From positions 1 to 64,000 of the forward strand of contig JABLTJ010000002.1 in NCBI GenBank assembly GCA_013166775.1: a DNA stretch of 64,000 nucleotides. Direction: 5' to 3'. Source of the stretch: Promethearchaeati archaeon (GTDB lineage Archaea; Asgardarchaeota; Heimdallarchaeia; Heimdallarchaeales; Heimdallarchaeaceae). Within the stretch, counting starts at the first letter, position 1; every line of letters starts with the position of its first letter. The position numbers and the translations under genes were made by a program. Below, piece by piece: positions 7,801-16,831 of the stretch. The notes under the pieces were generated by a model. That model was not told where the DNA came from. It searched no databases and saw only the letters and a list, made by a program, of their open reading frames with translations.

Positions 7801-9808
7801 GGGAATTGGTAGCTATGGGTTACCCAATGTTGACAAATTGATAATACATCCAGAGAAACCTCTTTGCGGTGGAGCTATGTATTCTCCAGGTTTTTGGCCT
7901 TTTGGCTATTATTGTAAACAATACAATCACCCTTACTACATTCTACGAGCTATGGCAGAGAAGTATGGTTATGATCCTGAAAGAACTCCATGGAACGAAA
8001 TGTCTAAAGAAGCTCAAAATGCTTTTCTCTTTGGAACAGAAGAGATATTTGAATTTGAATATGAAACAAGATCTGTAAGTAGAACAAAAAGGAAGAGCAG
8101 ATGGTGGGGACCTTTTAATGAGTGGGGAGCATCATATTTCCAATTTGGTGATTTGTATGAAACATATACGGATCGTCATATCTGTGATCAATGCGATGGG
8201 CAAAAATTAAGAGAGGAATATCTTACTATAACTATTAAAGGGAAGAACATTCATGAACTCAAACAACTTACCTTTAGAGAGCTATTGGACGTCCTGAGCA
8301 AATTATCCAAAGAGGAATTTCAGAACCAAAACCATTTACTACAATACTGGGAAAGAATAAAATTACGTTTAAAATACCTCATCAAAGTTGGATTAGGATA
8401 TCTTAATGCAGACAGATTAAACTATACTCTGTCAGCGGGTGAATCAGAACGTCTAAGACTAGTAACAGCCCTAGGAAGCGATTTAACATCACTCACAGTT
8501 TTGCTAGATGAACCAAGCAGAGGTCTTCATCCTTCTGAAATCAAAGAGATGGTTGATGTTCTACAAGAGATTCGAAATAACGGAAATTCTGTGATTGTTG
8601 TTGAACATGATCCTGAAATTATTCAAGCAGCTGATTATATTGTTGATATGGGTCCGGGACCTGGTATAAAGGGAGGGAAAATAGTAGCTCAAGGTAAAAT
8701 TGAGGAAATTCTGTTAACTGATACTTTAACTGCAAAGTGGTTGAAAGGCGATAAGAAAACAAAACCATTTTACGAAAAGGAAGGGCAAAAAGAATTAATT
8801 CCAGGAAGAAGAAAACCTAATGACTGGATTATTATAAATGGAGCAAGTGAAAACAATCTGAAAGGAGAGAATTTTGAGATTCCTTTAGGTGTTTTATCTG
8901 GTGTCTGTGGTGTTTCTGGTTCCGGAAAGAGTTCACTTGTTTTTGACACACTTGGTATAGCTATTACACCTGAAAAACACACAACGTCTCTTGGGAGTAG
9001 AAAAAGAGATCCAGGAAAACATGAATCTATTAAGAACGCTCCTGAACAAGCTTTGTTGATAGATCAAACAAGAAGGAAAGTTTACAGCCCACTCAGGTTT
9101 TTCGGTTTAATTAATCCATTAACAAAATTATATTCAGAGAGTGAGAAAGCAGAAGCTTTGGAGATGACTGCAGATGATTTCAAGAAAGGTTGTACAGAAT
9201 GTCATGGAAGAGGAACATTTAGAATAGAAATGGGATTTCTCCCCTCAGTTATTTCAACATGTGATATTTGTAAAGGTACTGGTTACTCTCCAGAAACATG
9301 GAAAATCAAACTACATGGTTATTCCTTACCTGAATTGTCTTCTTTATCAATAGAAGAGGTTTATGAACTGTTCAAGGAAGATGATGCAACAATCGCTAGA
9401 TATCTTAAAACAGCAATTGATGTAGGACTTGGTTATTTAGGTTTAAACCAGCCAACTTATACAATGTCAGGAGGAGAAGCTCAAAGATTAAAAATTGCTA
9501 AGGAATTATGCAAGAAAGCTAAAAAAGGTGCATTATACATATTAGATGAACCTACTGTAGGTCTTCATCTGGAAGATGTTGAAGGATTAATCAAAGTACT
9601 TCAACGCTTGGTAGACAACGGTAATACTGTTTTGGTTGTTGAACATCATCCACATGTTTTAGCTGCTTGTGATTATCTTATAGAGCTTGGTCCAGTAGGA
9701 GGACCAGAAGGAGGGTATCTTATTGCTAAAGGTAGTCCAGAAGAACTAAGTGAGCAGAACACTCCCACTTCTCAATACATTAAGAAAACTCTGGAGGGAA
9801 AACTATGA
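4877..9808 (+). CDS. Tandem-duplicated UvrA-like protein with four ABC ATPase modules
   Basis: At 1643 residues the protein is nearly twice a usual UvrA (about 950) and holds four ATPase modules. Walker A motifs of the G-x-S-G-S-G-K-[ST] type lie near residues 32, 495, 839 and 1345; ABC signatures near 348 (L-S-R-G-E), 683 (L-S-G-G-E), 1185 (L-S-A-G-E) and 1530 (M-S-G-G-E); each is followed by a D-E-P box and an E-H switch. UvrA-type C-x2-C zinc modules occur in every quarter (near 245-274, 581-607, 932-974 with 1103-1106, and 1439-1465). UvrA dimers find distorted DNA and load UvrB; a double-length UvrA is known in Chlamydia. No uvrB or uvrC is in the window, so resistance or signalling roles of UvrA-like proteins remain possible. 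GTG 4877 or GTG 4886 may be the start. Confidence 0.88.
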   Translation: MLLVTIKITGAKENNLKSVDVEIKEGLTVVTGISGSGKSSLVYDTLYHEARRRYIDTFTPRSFGRLPKADVDSITNLNPAIAVDQNVLNRNPLSTLATASGLHPFLRILYATHGERYCPQCQENLIVYSEDAIIDLIKNKLKENIIEIYTPITRFSIGSHATLLNMIAERFAAESIIVNGKKWNGEKLKPNEKHSIEIKAGELTKNAKSQQIRNVIQDVFELGGNLIVLKDKNKREILTTRPICTNCDYWFGDLETKYFHMKCEYCDGKGCNECNSTGLYPEASAVRWEGLNLPELLTLSVDEAYLKFKQAFFPRTTKRLEEEINKRLNALRKVGLGYLQLNRTSPSLSRGESQRVRLGIILTSRLEDMLYILDEPTIGQHPHDVVKFLPAFRDLAGPVVFVEHDRVAAAVADNAIDIGPGAGKDGGKIIFSGSTSDLWKEESATGRFFSFRELVLIPDLREKPENFFVINNAFLHNLKNIDVKIPLERITVVTGVSGSGKSTLVKHILYESLRREETVGCKEIDDLKIKPILVDQSPIGRNPRSNPATYTKLSDIIRDLFAEASEFTISHFSFNRPEGRCEKCEGIGAEEVKLPYIAPIWLPCEQCHGKRFKEEVLEVKVDFNGRSLSIGDVYELSIEEATPLLLESIYLSDSNRNKAKTILHALIDIGLGYLHLGQASPTLSGGEAQRVKLAKYLGRKDLSKNLILLDEPSTGLHPSDISGLLIVLDRLARAGATIVIVEHNTDIIRAADWIIDLGPGAGPKGGELIFSGSVEELVKNKKSLTAEALREEQHIIPEKLKQPVKSYKSDTISIKGARANNLKNVSLDIPKGQLTVVTGLSGSGKSSLVTDVLEREARRRFLESLSIYERQSTKEGPEAPVDSVTGLGVTANTRVGGTYYSWRIDPRYNVGNASGIIKYLLNLVSFLGEKQCNICGEQMIREECRLYCKKCNEEFIITPAHLSPLSLQSHCTKCKGIGSYGLPNVDKLIIHPEKPLCGGAMYSPGFWPFGYYCKQYNHPYYILRAMAEKYGYDPERTPWNEMSKEAQNAFLFGTEEIFEFEYETRSVSRTKRKSRWWGPFNEWGASYFQFGDLYETYTDRHICDQCDGQKLREEYLTITIKGKNIHELKQLTFRELLDVLSKLSKEEFQNQNHLLQYWERIKLRLKYLIKVGLGYLNADRLNYTLSAGESERLRLVTALGSDLTSLTVLLDEPSRGLHPSEIKEMVDVLQEIRNNGNSVIVVEHDPEIIQAADYIVDMGPGPGIKGGKIVAQGKIEEILLTDTLTAKWLKGDKKTKPFYEKEGQKELIPGRRKPNDWIIINGASENNLKGENFEIPLGVLSGVCGVSGSGKSSLVFDTLGIAITPEKHTTSLGSRKRDPGKHESIKNAPEQALLIDQTRRKVYSPLRFFGLINPLTKLYSESEKAEALEMTADDFKKGCTECHGRGTFRIEMGFLPSVISTCDICKGTGYSPETWKIKLHGYSLPELSSLSIEEVYELFKEDDATIARYLKTAIDVGLGYLGLNQPTYTMSGGEAQRLKIAKELCKKAKKGALYILDEPTVGLHLEDVEGLIKVLQRLVDNGNTVLVVEHHPHVLAACDYLIELGPVGGPEGGYLIAKGSPEELSEQNTPTSQYIKKTLEGKL
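9793..9798 (+). promoter_or_regulatory. Ribosome binding site inside the end of the UvrA gene
   Basis: GGAGGG lies six bases before the ATG at 9805, which overlaps the UvrA stop by four bases. The strong site and overlap indicate translational coupling. Confidence 0.7.
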
Positions 9809-10893
9809 CATGGATACCTTTATTGTTGGGAGACAAATCACCGTCTCTTCGTTTGTTAGTTCTTAGAGAGCTTTTACACAAAGATGAAAACGATGATGAA
9901 GTACAAGAACTGTTAAAATTACAAAAGCAAGATTCACTTATTACAGATTTATTAAAATTTCAGCAAAATGATGGTTCTTGGCTTACTTCTGAAAGTTTAG
10001 GGTTAACGATGGCTAATCCCATCCTTAACACAACCCAAGCACTCTGTAGACTTGGTTATCTAGGATTTGATAAGAGTCATCCAGCAATTGAAAAAGCTGC
10101 AAATTTTCTCTTTTCCTTTCAACTAGATACTGGCAGTTGGCCAGGTGTTACTAATGCATCTATGGCTCTTTGGATGAAAGAAACCACCAAAAAGAGTACA
10201 GAACCATATTTTGAACATCCTCATCACGGTAAAGTTATTGCACCAAGTTTGACTGGTTTTCCACTTAGAGCATTAGCAATGTGTGGATATGCGACTGATC
10301 CTCGTGCCGAGAAAGCTTATGACTATTTACTCACGCTTCTTTCACCTGATGGATCTTGGCCATATATGATCTCACCTGATGGAGATATAGCTTATCAAGT
10401 AGTTGGTTATAGGAAAATGCCTAATTCTAGATATGGATGTCGAACTAATACATCTATAGTACTCAATAGTTTTGCGTATCATCCCAAAAGAAGAAAATCT
10501 GAACAAACAAAGAAAGCATTGGACCTTTTATTAGCAAGAGAAACACGAGAAAGACAACATCTAGGATATGAAACTGCAAGAATGATTGGAGCTGAATCAT
10601 CGCATGGATTTCTAACATATTATGCAAGATTTGATGTTGCAATGGTTCTTGATTTGTGTTGGAAAATAGGTGCCACAAAGGAAGATCCTAGAGTAGCTGA
10701 TTTGATAGAATATTTCATAGAAACTCAAGGTGTTTATGGATTATGGGAATATGAATCTAAACCACAAGCATCAAGATGGGTAACATTTGATATTCTTAAA
10801 TCGCTTTCTAGAATTGACGAAGCTGGAGAATGGGTTACAACTCAACCTCGTACTAGATATGAATCGTACCCAAAGAAACCTCAAAGGCATTAG
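9805..10893 (+). CDS. Terpene-cyclase-like alpha/alpha toroid protein coupled to UvrA
   Basis: The 362-residue protein is built of helical-hairpin repeats with Q-x-x-D/T-G-S-W type motifs (Q-N-D-G-S-W near 54, L-D-T-G-S-W near 112, S-P-D-G-S-W near 173), the signature of the squalene-cyclase/prenyltransferase (alpha/alpha)6 toroid. It has no D-x-D-D or D-D-x-x-D catalytic motif that I can see. Short proteins of this family are often misannotated as prenyltransferase or NifH and their role is unknown. The start overlaps the UvrA stop, so the two products are likely made together. A shared complex is inference. Confidence 0.7.
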   Translation: MTWIPLLLGDKSPSLRLLVLRELLHKDENDDEVQELLKLQKQDSLITDLLKFQQNDGSWLTSESLGLTMANPILNTTQALCRLGYLGFDKSHPAIEKAANFLFSFQLDTGSWPGVTNASMALWMKETTKKSTEPYFEHPHHGKVIAPSLTGFPLRALAMCGYATDPRAEKAYDYLLTLLSPDGSWPYMISPDGDIAYQVVGYRKMPNSRYGCRTNTSIVLNSFAYHPKRRKSEQTKKALDLLLARETRERQHLGYETARMIGAESSHGFLTYYARFDVAMVLDLCWKIGATKEDPRVADLIEYFIETQGVYGLWEYESKPQASRWVTFDILKSLSRIDEAGEWVTTQPRTRYESYPKKPQRH

Positions 10894-10963
10894 ATTTCCT
10901 AGTTTATTAACTGAAATCTTTTTAGAAACTCTAGTATATAATTATCAAATTATGGTGTAGAGA

Positions 10964-11434
10964 ATGAAAATTGAAGGAACAGAAGAAGTAACAAAAGAAT
11001 TGTTGGAGAAGACCTATGCAGGTTATCTTTCAACAATTGATGAAAATGGTTTTCCTTATATCAGAGCAGTATTCAATTTGAGAAGTTTAGAAAAATTTCC
11101 TCATCCAGCTAAGGTAATTTCTGATTATGATGATGATCCCTTTACGGTTTATATCTCAACGAATACTTCATCTACGAAAGTAAAACAGATAGAAAAGAAT
11201 AGTAAAGTTGCGATGTATTTTGCTTTACCAAATGATGTTAAGGGTGTAATGCTTCAAGGAGAAGCTGAGGTATTAGATGATGATGAATTCAAAAAGAATG
11301 TCTGGATGGAGAGTTGGACAATGTACTATCCAAAAGGTCATACTGATCCTGATTTCACAATAATAAAAATAAAACCTTCATTATTGAAAGGATGGTTTAG
11401 AGGACACCTTTATTATGAATTTAAGGATGAGTAA
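10964..11434 (+). CDS. Pyridoxamine 5'-phosphate oxidase-like split-barrel protein
   Basis: The 156 residues match the general stress protein 26 / PPOX-like FMN-binding split barrel: a strand ending in G-Y-L-S-T-I-D-E-N-G-F-P, a S-S-T-K-V-K-Q-I stretch, and a V-M-L-Q-G-E-A-E-V strand. Members bind FMN, F420 or heme and act on small substrates; which applies here cannot be told. A TATA-like TATATAA lies about 27 bases upstream and a GAG stretch just before the ATG. Confidence 0.75.
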   Translation: MKIEGTEEVTKELLEKTYAGYLSTIDENGFPYIRAVFNLRSLEKFPHPAKVISDYDDDPFTVYISTNTSSTKVKQIEKNSKVAMYFALPNDVKGVMLQGEAEVLDDDEFKKNVWMESWTMYYPKGHTDPDFTIIKIKPSLLKGWFRGHLYYEFKDE

Positions 11435-11474
11435 AACTTTTTTACAAGATGTAAAATAATCAGTTGTAGAGTTT

Positions 11475-13058
11475 ATGAGAAGATTCCCTTATGGAAGAAC
11501 AACATTACTAAGCACTGGCTACTTTACTTCAAGTCTTACTTGGTCTGTGTATAATGTTTATGTTCCACTTTTTGCTAGAGCAAATTTGATAGCTGTTATA
11601 GGAAACAAACCTATCATTAATACACTAGTTGGAGTTATCATGATACTTGATAACTTTGCAGCTTTATTTCTTCAACCGTATATTGGGGAATTATCTGATA
11701 GAACTTGGATACCAAAATTAGGTAGGCGTATGCCTTTTATTATGCTAGGAATACCTTTAGCTGCAATATTTTTTGGTTTAATCGGAAATTACCATGATAT
11801 CTTTTACATGTTATTGATTTCCATCATTGGTTTTAACATATGCATGGCTTTCTACAAAACACCAGTTATGAGTCTGATTCCTGATAATATTCCTACCCAA
11901 TACAGGAGCCAAGGATCAGGGGTGTTAAATGTTGTAGGTGGATTAGCTAATCTCACAGGACTTCTAGTTTCTTCGTATTTCTATAAATATTATTCCCCAA
12001 AAGTTGCCTTTTGGGTTATTAGTGCAATTATGATCGTATGTTTAGTGATTCTAGTTTTGGGGGTTAGAGAGAGAAAGGATGTGGAAATAGAGAAAAGTGA
12101 AGAAAGAATAAAGATATTGAAATCTCTAAAAAACATGTTTACTGAAACTGATAAAACCCTCCTTTTTGTTCTATTCGCAGTTTTCTTTGCTAATGCTGGT
12201 TATTATGTTGGAGAAACATTCCTAAGTAGCTATGTTTCAGTAGTTCTAGGATTCTCAGATTATGCTGCAGCTGTGATGCTCGGAGTATTTTTTGTTTTTG
12301 CTGTTCTTTCTGCAATTCCAGCAGGCTTTATTGGCCGGAGAATAGGTCCTATAAATGCTTCATTAATAGGTGTAGTTGGTTTCATTGTAGGAATCACACC
12401 TATTGCAGTAATTAGTATAGTTGATTTAGAATTAATGAGAAAAATACTAACCCTTAATTATTTGACGTTTGGTTGGGAAGCTGTTTTATATAGTTTTATA
12501 ATTGCAGGAATTGGTTTTTGTTATATCCTTGCTTCAATAAACAAAATTGTTGTTATTTGGGATTTAGCTCCGCAAAAAAGAATCGCAACGTATATAGGTT
12601 ATTTCTATGTTTTTACTTCTCTTGCAGCTATAGTAAGCCCATTTATAGCAGGTATGATTTTTGACTTTGTTAGTTATCTTTCAGGCAAAACGGGGTTAAA
12701 GTCACTGTTCGTTTATGTAGCATGTGCGTTTTGCATAGCGCTTATTTTTGTCTCTCGAGTAAAAATTCTATTTGATAAGGAATTAAAAGAGAACAGAGAT
12801 AGAGTCGCAGATATTAAAGAAGAAAGAAGAGAAATTAGAAAAAGAACAATGCTACTTGAATCTCTTCTTTTTGGTCAAATTCTTAGAATCAGAGCAACAA
12901 GAAAATTGAGAAGACTTCAAAGAAAAGAAATTCAAGAGCTTAAAGAAGATTATTCAAATGCAAAAAAAGATAAGATTGATTTCAAAGATGAAAGAAGAGA
13001 AATGAGGAAATCTCACAGAGAAGAGAGAGATTCATTTAGAAAGCAAGAGGAGACATAA
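11475..13058 (+). CDS. Major facilitator superfamily transporter with basic coiled-coil tail
   Basis: Twelve hydrophobic segments lie between residues 15 and 435. The loop after the second or third helix reads G-R-R-M-P-F, like the R-x-G-R-R-x-P motif of SLC45/sucrose-type or GPH carriers, suggesting a sugar or glycoside substrate. The last 90 residues (about 440-527) form a highly charged Lys/Glu/Arg coiled coil that is not a standard MFS part and probably faces the cytoplasm. It is a single gene with a start 40 bases after the flavoprotein. Confidence 0.75.
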   Translation: MRRFPYGRTTLLSTGYFTSSLTWSVYNVYVPLFARANLIAVIGNKPIINTLVGVIMILDNFAALFLQPYIGELSDRTWIPKLGRRMPFIMLGIPLAAIFFGLIGNYHDIFYMLLISIIGFNICMAFYKTPVMSLIPDNIPTQYRSQGSGVLNVVGGLANLTGLLVSSYFYKYYSPKVAFWVISAIMIVCLVILVLGVRERKDVEIEKSEERIKILKSLKNMFTETDKTLLFVLFAVFFANAGYYVGETFLSSYVSVVLGFSDYAAAVMLGVFFVFAVLSAIPAGFIGRRIGPINASLIGVVGFIVGITPIAVISIVDLELMRKILTLNYLTFGWEAVLYSFIIAGIGFCYILASINKIVVIWDLAPQKRIATYIGYFYVFTSLAAIVSPFIAGMIFDFVSYLSGKTGLKSLFVYVACAFCIALIFVSRVKILFDKELKENRDRVADIKEERREIRKRTMLLESLLFGQILRIRATRKLRRLQRKEIQELKEDYSNAKKDKIDFKDERREMRKSHREERDSFRKQEET

Positions 13059-13104
13059 TAGAATATTTCATCATCTTTAAAAACGAATTTTCAAATAAGA
13101 GCAT

Positions 13105-13995
13105 ATGAATGATGAAAAGCATTACCAAACCTTTACTTTGAAAGATGGTCGGGAATTAGGTTATGCTGAATTTGGTAATCCTGAAGGAGCACCTGTTTTT
13201 TACTTCCATGGCTGGTTAGGTGGAAGATTTGATCTCCATTTAGCTGAGATTCTCGGAAAGAAAATTAATTGTCATCTAATTTCTTTAGACAGACCCGGTA
13301 TTGGATTATCCAGTTATCAAGAAAATCGAGAGATTCTGAACTGGCCAAACGATATTGTGGAATTAACTGACCACTTAGGAATAGGTAAATTCCATATTTT
13401 AGGGATGTCAGGTGGAGGCCCATATGTTGCAGCCTGCGCATACAAAATTCCAACTAGGTTGTTTTCTGCAGGAATAGTAGGAGGAATGGGTCCATATGAG
13501 GATACAAAGAAGATGCTTAAGAATCCTAATAGAATTCTCTTTTTCCTATTAAAGAAATTTCCATTCGCATTAAAAATAATATTGTTTCCAATGTGGAAAC
13601 GTTTCCGCAAAATGGAATTTAATGAGAAAACAGGTAAATTACTTGCTAGACAAGGAATGGAGCTACCTGAACCAGATAAGAAAATTTACGAAAATTCCAC
13701 TTTTCAAGAGTTTATGATTTTCCATTTAAAAGATATTCTGCAACAAAAATCCAAAGGTCCTTTTCTAGATGGTAAGTTGTTTACCAAGCCTTGGAATTTC
13801 AAATTAGAAGACATTTCTAAGGATTTGAAATGTTATGTCTGGCATGGAGAATTAGACAAGAATGTGTCAATTGAAATCGGTAAATATGTTGCTTCACAAA
13901 TACCTAACTGTGAAGCTATCTTTTATCCTGATGAAGCACATATATCACTTGTAGTTAACAAAATAAACGAAATATTGAATAAACTAGTTGAATAA
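13105..13995 (+). CDS. Alpha/beta hydrolase
   Basis: The 296-residue protein shows the order expected for this fold: an oxyanion H-G-W motif near residue 35, the nucleophile elbow G-M-S-G-G (Ser near 100), an acid after the W-H-G-E-L-D strand and a D-E-A-H histidine near 277. It hydrolyses an ester or amide of unknown identity in the cytoplasm, as no signal peptide is present. A start ATG at 13105 follows a TTTAAAAA element by about 25 bases. Confidence 0.8.
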   Translation: MNDEKHYQTFTLKDGRELGYAEFGNPEGAPVFYFHGWLGGRFDLHLAEILGKKINCHLISLDRPGIGLSSYQENREILNWPNDIVELTDHLGIGKFHILGMSGGGPYVAACAYKIPTRLFSAGIVGGMGPYEDTKKMLKNPNRILFFLLKKFPFALKIILFPMWKRFRKMEFNEKTGKLLARQGMELPEPDKKIYENSTFQEFMIFHLKDILQQKSKGPFLDGKLFTKPWNFKLEDISKDLKCYVWHGELDKNVSIEIGKYVASQIPNCEAIFYPDEAHISLVVNKINEILNKLVE

Positions 13996-14176
13996 AATTC
14001 AACAAATTGCTCCTGTAATCCTTTTTTATGGAATTTACTTGAAGAGCTCTCCACTAACATATTCATTATACATACTCATAGTTGGAATCATAATCGTTCT
14101 AATTGCAGGATTCCTATTGGGAAGAAAACAAGGATTACTAGAAACTCTGGATATAGAAAAAGAATTAGAGATTTAG
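13988..14176 (+). CDS. Possible small single-span membrane protein
   Basis: A 62-residue frame begins at TTG 13988, overlapping the hydrolase stop by eight bases. It has one or two hydrophobic stretches (about 8-18 and 26-46) and an acidic tail. No other in-frame start exists and I know no homologue. It may be a chance frame. Confidence 0.3.
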   Translation: MNKIQQIAPVILFYGIYLKSSPLTYSLYILIVGIIIVLIAGFLLGRKQGLLETLDIEKELEI

Positions 14177-14344
14177 AATAGAATAAGAAAACAGTTATGC
14201 AAGAAAATCAAGGTTGAATCTCTATTATCATCTTACAGCAACACTCTTTCTTATTCGAAAGCCTTTATTTTAATATAAAAATCTGATAGTAAAACCTTTT
14301 AATTCTCTCTCTTATCTTCTTCTCAATACTGTTTAGATGGTTTC

Positions 14345-15277
14345 ATGAACTTAAAGGAAAAGTTTCTCGGTGGACTTGTTGGAAGCGCACTAGGTGACAG
14401 TATTGGGCAACTTGCTTTTTCTCATTCTAATTCTGAATCACTGAAGCAGGAAATTGAACTGCTATCAGTTTTGAATTATACAGATGATACTGCAATGGCT
14501 CTTGGTATAGCTGAATCTCTTATCATAAATCAAGGTAAGATTAACAGTGAACATTTAGGAAAAACTTTCCATGAAAACTACCTACGTGAACCAAATAGAG
14601 GATATGCAATTGGACCTCCTTCTATCTTCTCCATGGTTGAGAAACAAAATCTTACTTACTTACAAGCAGCGAGTAGATTGTTTGATCGTCAAGGTTCATT
14701 CGGAAATGGAGCATCGATGAGAATTGCTCCTGTTGGTTTGTTTTTCTTTGATTCAGAGTATCTTTATGAAGAGGTTATAAAATCTGCAATTGTAACTCAC
14801 ACACATCCTCTTGGAATTGATGGAGCAGCAGTATTAGCTAAAGGAATTAGTATGGTTATTCCGATAATTCCTGATGAACAAGATGAAGCACAAAACTGGG
14901 ATTATTTTATCCTCCAATTGCAAAAATTCGCTAGGACCGTTGATTTCAAGAAAAAACTAGGTTCGCTTAAAGAATTAACCAAGAAAGATGAAACACTGAA
15001 AATAGCTTCATTTATTCTTGGAGCAGATATAACAGCTCATAGATCTGTACCTTTTGCACTATATTCTTTCATTAGTAATCCTCACTCCTTTGAGGAATGT
15101 CTTTTAGATTCAATTCTCACTTCAGAAGATAGAGATACAATAGGAGCTATGGTAGGAGGCCTTCTAGGAAGTTTTCTTGGCATTCAAAATGTCCCTTCAA
15201 AATGGAAGAATAAGCTAGAAGATTATGAGTATATTGAAGAAATTGCATCAGAACTTATAATACTAAAAGAGCTATAA
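14345..15277 (+). CDS. ADP-ribosylglycohydrolase (DraG/ARH family)
   Basis: The 310-residue protein begins with G-G-L-V-G-S-A-L-G-D and carries T-D-D-T-A-M near residue 47, the first magnesium site of the family. The second site appears as S-E-D-R-D-T-I-G-A-M near residue 260. These enzymes remove ADP-ribose from proteins, nucleic acids or small molecules. The gene stands alone with no visible ADP-ribosyltransferase or nitrogenase gene nearby, so the target is unknown. Upstream sequence 14177-14344 is AT-rich promoter space. Confidence 0.85.
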   Translation: MNLKEKFLGGLVGSALGDSIGQLAFSHSNSESLKQEIELLSVLNYTDDTAMALGIAESLIINQGKINSEHLGKTFHENYLREPNRGYAIGPPSIFSMVEKQNLTYLQAASRLFDRQGSFGNGASMRIAPVGLFFFDSEYLYEEVIKSAIVTHTHPLGIDGAAVLAKGISMVIPIIPDEQDEAQNWDYFILQLQKFARTVDFKKKLGSLKELTKKDETLKIASFILGADITAHRSVPFALYSFISNPHSFEECLLDSILTSEDRDTIGAMVGGLLGSFLGIQNVPSKWKNKLEDYEYIEEIASELIILKEL

Positions 15278-15362
15278 ATCTGTGAACAAATTTCAAAAAA
15301 GAATTTTTGTAGTAATGGAAAAAGATTTTTATAAAAAAACATAGTCTTTTCTTCTGACAGCT

Positions 15363-15923
15363 ATGACAGTACAAGAAGATAAGAGTCAGAAAAGTATTGA
15401 AAATACAGATAAGGAGCGACAGGAGTGGAAAACAAACTGGCTATTCGTAATAATAGCTTCAATCCAATTCTTATCAATGGTTGGACAAATCATATTAATA
15501 GGCTTCTTTTTTGAAAACCACAATATTAAGTCTCTTCCTATCATTGGTTGTGTAATTATATCAATAGCTTTTGTTTTCTTAGCTTCTGGTAGCATTGTTC
15601 TTTATGAAAGAGTGGAGAATAAGGAAAAGAGAAGACCAAGAATTAGATTTGAAGAAAAGGGAATCTACACAATAATAAGACACCCCATGTATCTTGGATT
15701 AATGATATTATTCATTGGAATGATGTTTATCTCTGATTTAAGATGGAGTTCAATTTTAGCTTTTCCAAGTATAATCATTATGTACTATTATATGATTAAG
15801 GAAGAGAGTATATTTATTGAGAGATTTGGTGAAGACTTCAAAGAATACATGGATAGAGTTCCAAGAATGGATATTTTCCTGGGCATCTATAGAAAAATAA
15901 AGAAACAATACAAAAAAGAGTAA
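15363..15923 (+). CDS. Isoprenylcysteine carboxyl methyltransferase-type membrane protein
   Basis: Four to five hydrophobic helices span residues 25-160. The SAM-site motif R-H-P-M-Y-L-G lies near residue 108, followed by a paired helix and E-E-S-I-F-I-E-R-F-G-E, as in the ICMT/PEMT membrane methyltransferase fold. In eukaryotes ICMT methylates prenylated C-terminal cysteines of small GTPases; prokaryotic relatives have mostly unknown acceptors. It converges on a Rab-like GTPase gene, but that GTPase has no C-terminal Cys, so a link is not supported by sequence. Confidence 0.7.
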   Translation: MTVQEDKSQKSIENTDKERQEWKTNWLFVIIASIQFLSMVGQIILIGFFFENHNIKSLPIIGCVIISIAFVFLASGSIVLYERVENKEKRRPRIRFEEKGIYTIIRHPMYLGLMILFIGMMFISDLRWSSILAFPSIIIMYYYMIKEESIFIERFGEDFKEYMDRVPRMDIFLGIYRKIKKQYKKE

Positions 15924-15991
15924 TAGAATCGTATAACGAAAAATAAACCTAACCTAGTGGCAAAAATTAGAAAGAAAAGAACTAAAGAAAA

Positions 15992-16585
15992 TTATATAGA
16001 TGGTTCGCTTTGAAATTGTGGTTTAGCTATACCCTTTAGTGTGCTTTTGATGATTTGCTTTACTAGTTTTGAAAAAGCTACCTGAACATTATCTCCAAAT
16101 TTAGCAGAAGTTTCAATATACTGAACATCAAAACCACTCCAATCTCCCAATCTTTTAGCATAATTTTCTCCATATTTTTTAGGAATAGTGTTATAGAGAG
16201 AACCTCTTAAGTCCATCTTATTGCCAATCAAAACTATTGGTATTTTTCTATACCCATTATTCTTCACTAATTCCGCTACCCAATTGGCTAAATTTTCATA
16301 AGATTCTGCTCTTGTGAGATCGAATACAATTAATGCACCTCTACTTCCTCTATAGTAAGCTTCACGAACAGCTGAAAATCTAGGTTGACCAGCAAGATCC
16401 CAAATCACAAGCATTACATCAGATTCGTCTACTTCCAGATTCTTCACTGCAAAATCTGAACCTAATGTCATATTATACTTTGTAGAAAAGGCTTCACCCA
16501 TGAAATTTTTTCTTAAGGAAGTTTTGCCTACTGCTCCGTCACCAAGTAATGTGATTTTATATTTTCTATCTATCAGAATATCCAC
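15992..16585 (-). CDS. Rab/Ras-like small GTPase
   Basis: All five G motifs are intact in 197 residues: G1 G-D-G-A-V-G-K-T-S (15-23), switch I Thr40, G3 W-D-L-A-G-Q (62-67), G4 N-K-M-D (122-125) and G5 E-T-S-A-K near 157-161. The W-D-x-A-G-Q form and Y-Y-R-G-S-R-G-A stretch are typical of Rab-type proteins, expanded in Asgard archaea. The tail (residues 180-197) has no Cys, so there is no sign of prenylation. It is transcribed alone. Partner and membrane target are unknown. Confidence 0.9.
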   Translation of the reverse strand: MDILIDRKYKITLLGDGAVGKTSLRKNFMGEAFSTKYNMTLGSDFAVKNLEVDESDVMLVIWDLAGQPRFSAVREAYYRGSRGALIVFDLTRAESYENLANWVAELVKNNGYRKIPIVLIGNKMDLRGSLYNTIPKKYGENYAKRLGDWSGFDVQYIETSAKFGDNVQVAFSKLVKQIIKSTLKGIAKPQFQSEPSI

Positions 16586-16831
16586 CCAACTTTCAATATT
16601 CTATTAAATAATGTATATGCAGGTAAATATAACAGTTTTGGTCATGCAAAAGTAGTAATTTCGCTTTAAACACAATTCTTTCCGGATTAGATGATTTGTG
16701 TCGAAAGTTCAACTATGGTTTTTAGTGCAGAAAAAAACACACACCTAAAGAAATTTCGCATAGAATAGACAGTTGTATAAACTATCAAAACAATCTCGAG
16801 TATAAATTACAATTGATATAGTAAACTATTT

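Noticed and set aside
15363..16585. Prenylation-methylation pair of the isoprenylcysteine-type methyltransferase with the Rab-like GTPase
   Set aside because: The genes are convergent and the GTPase tail has no Cys, so it cannot be the modified substrate.
16586..16831. Possible tRNA or other RNA in the 246-base gap
   Set aside because: A GTTCAA-like stretch is present but no cloverleaf arms or acceptor pairing could be found by eye.
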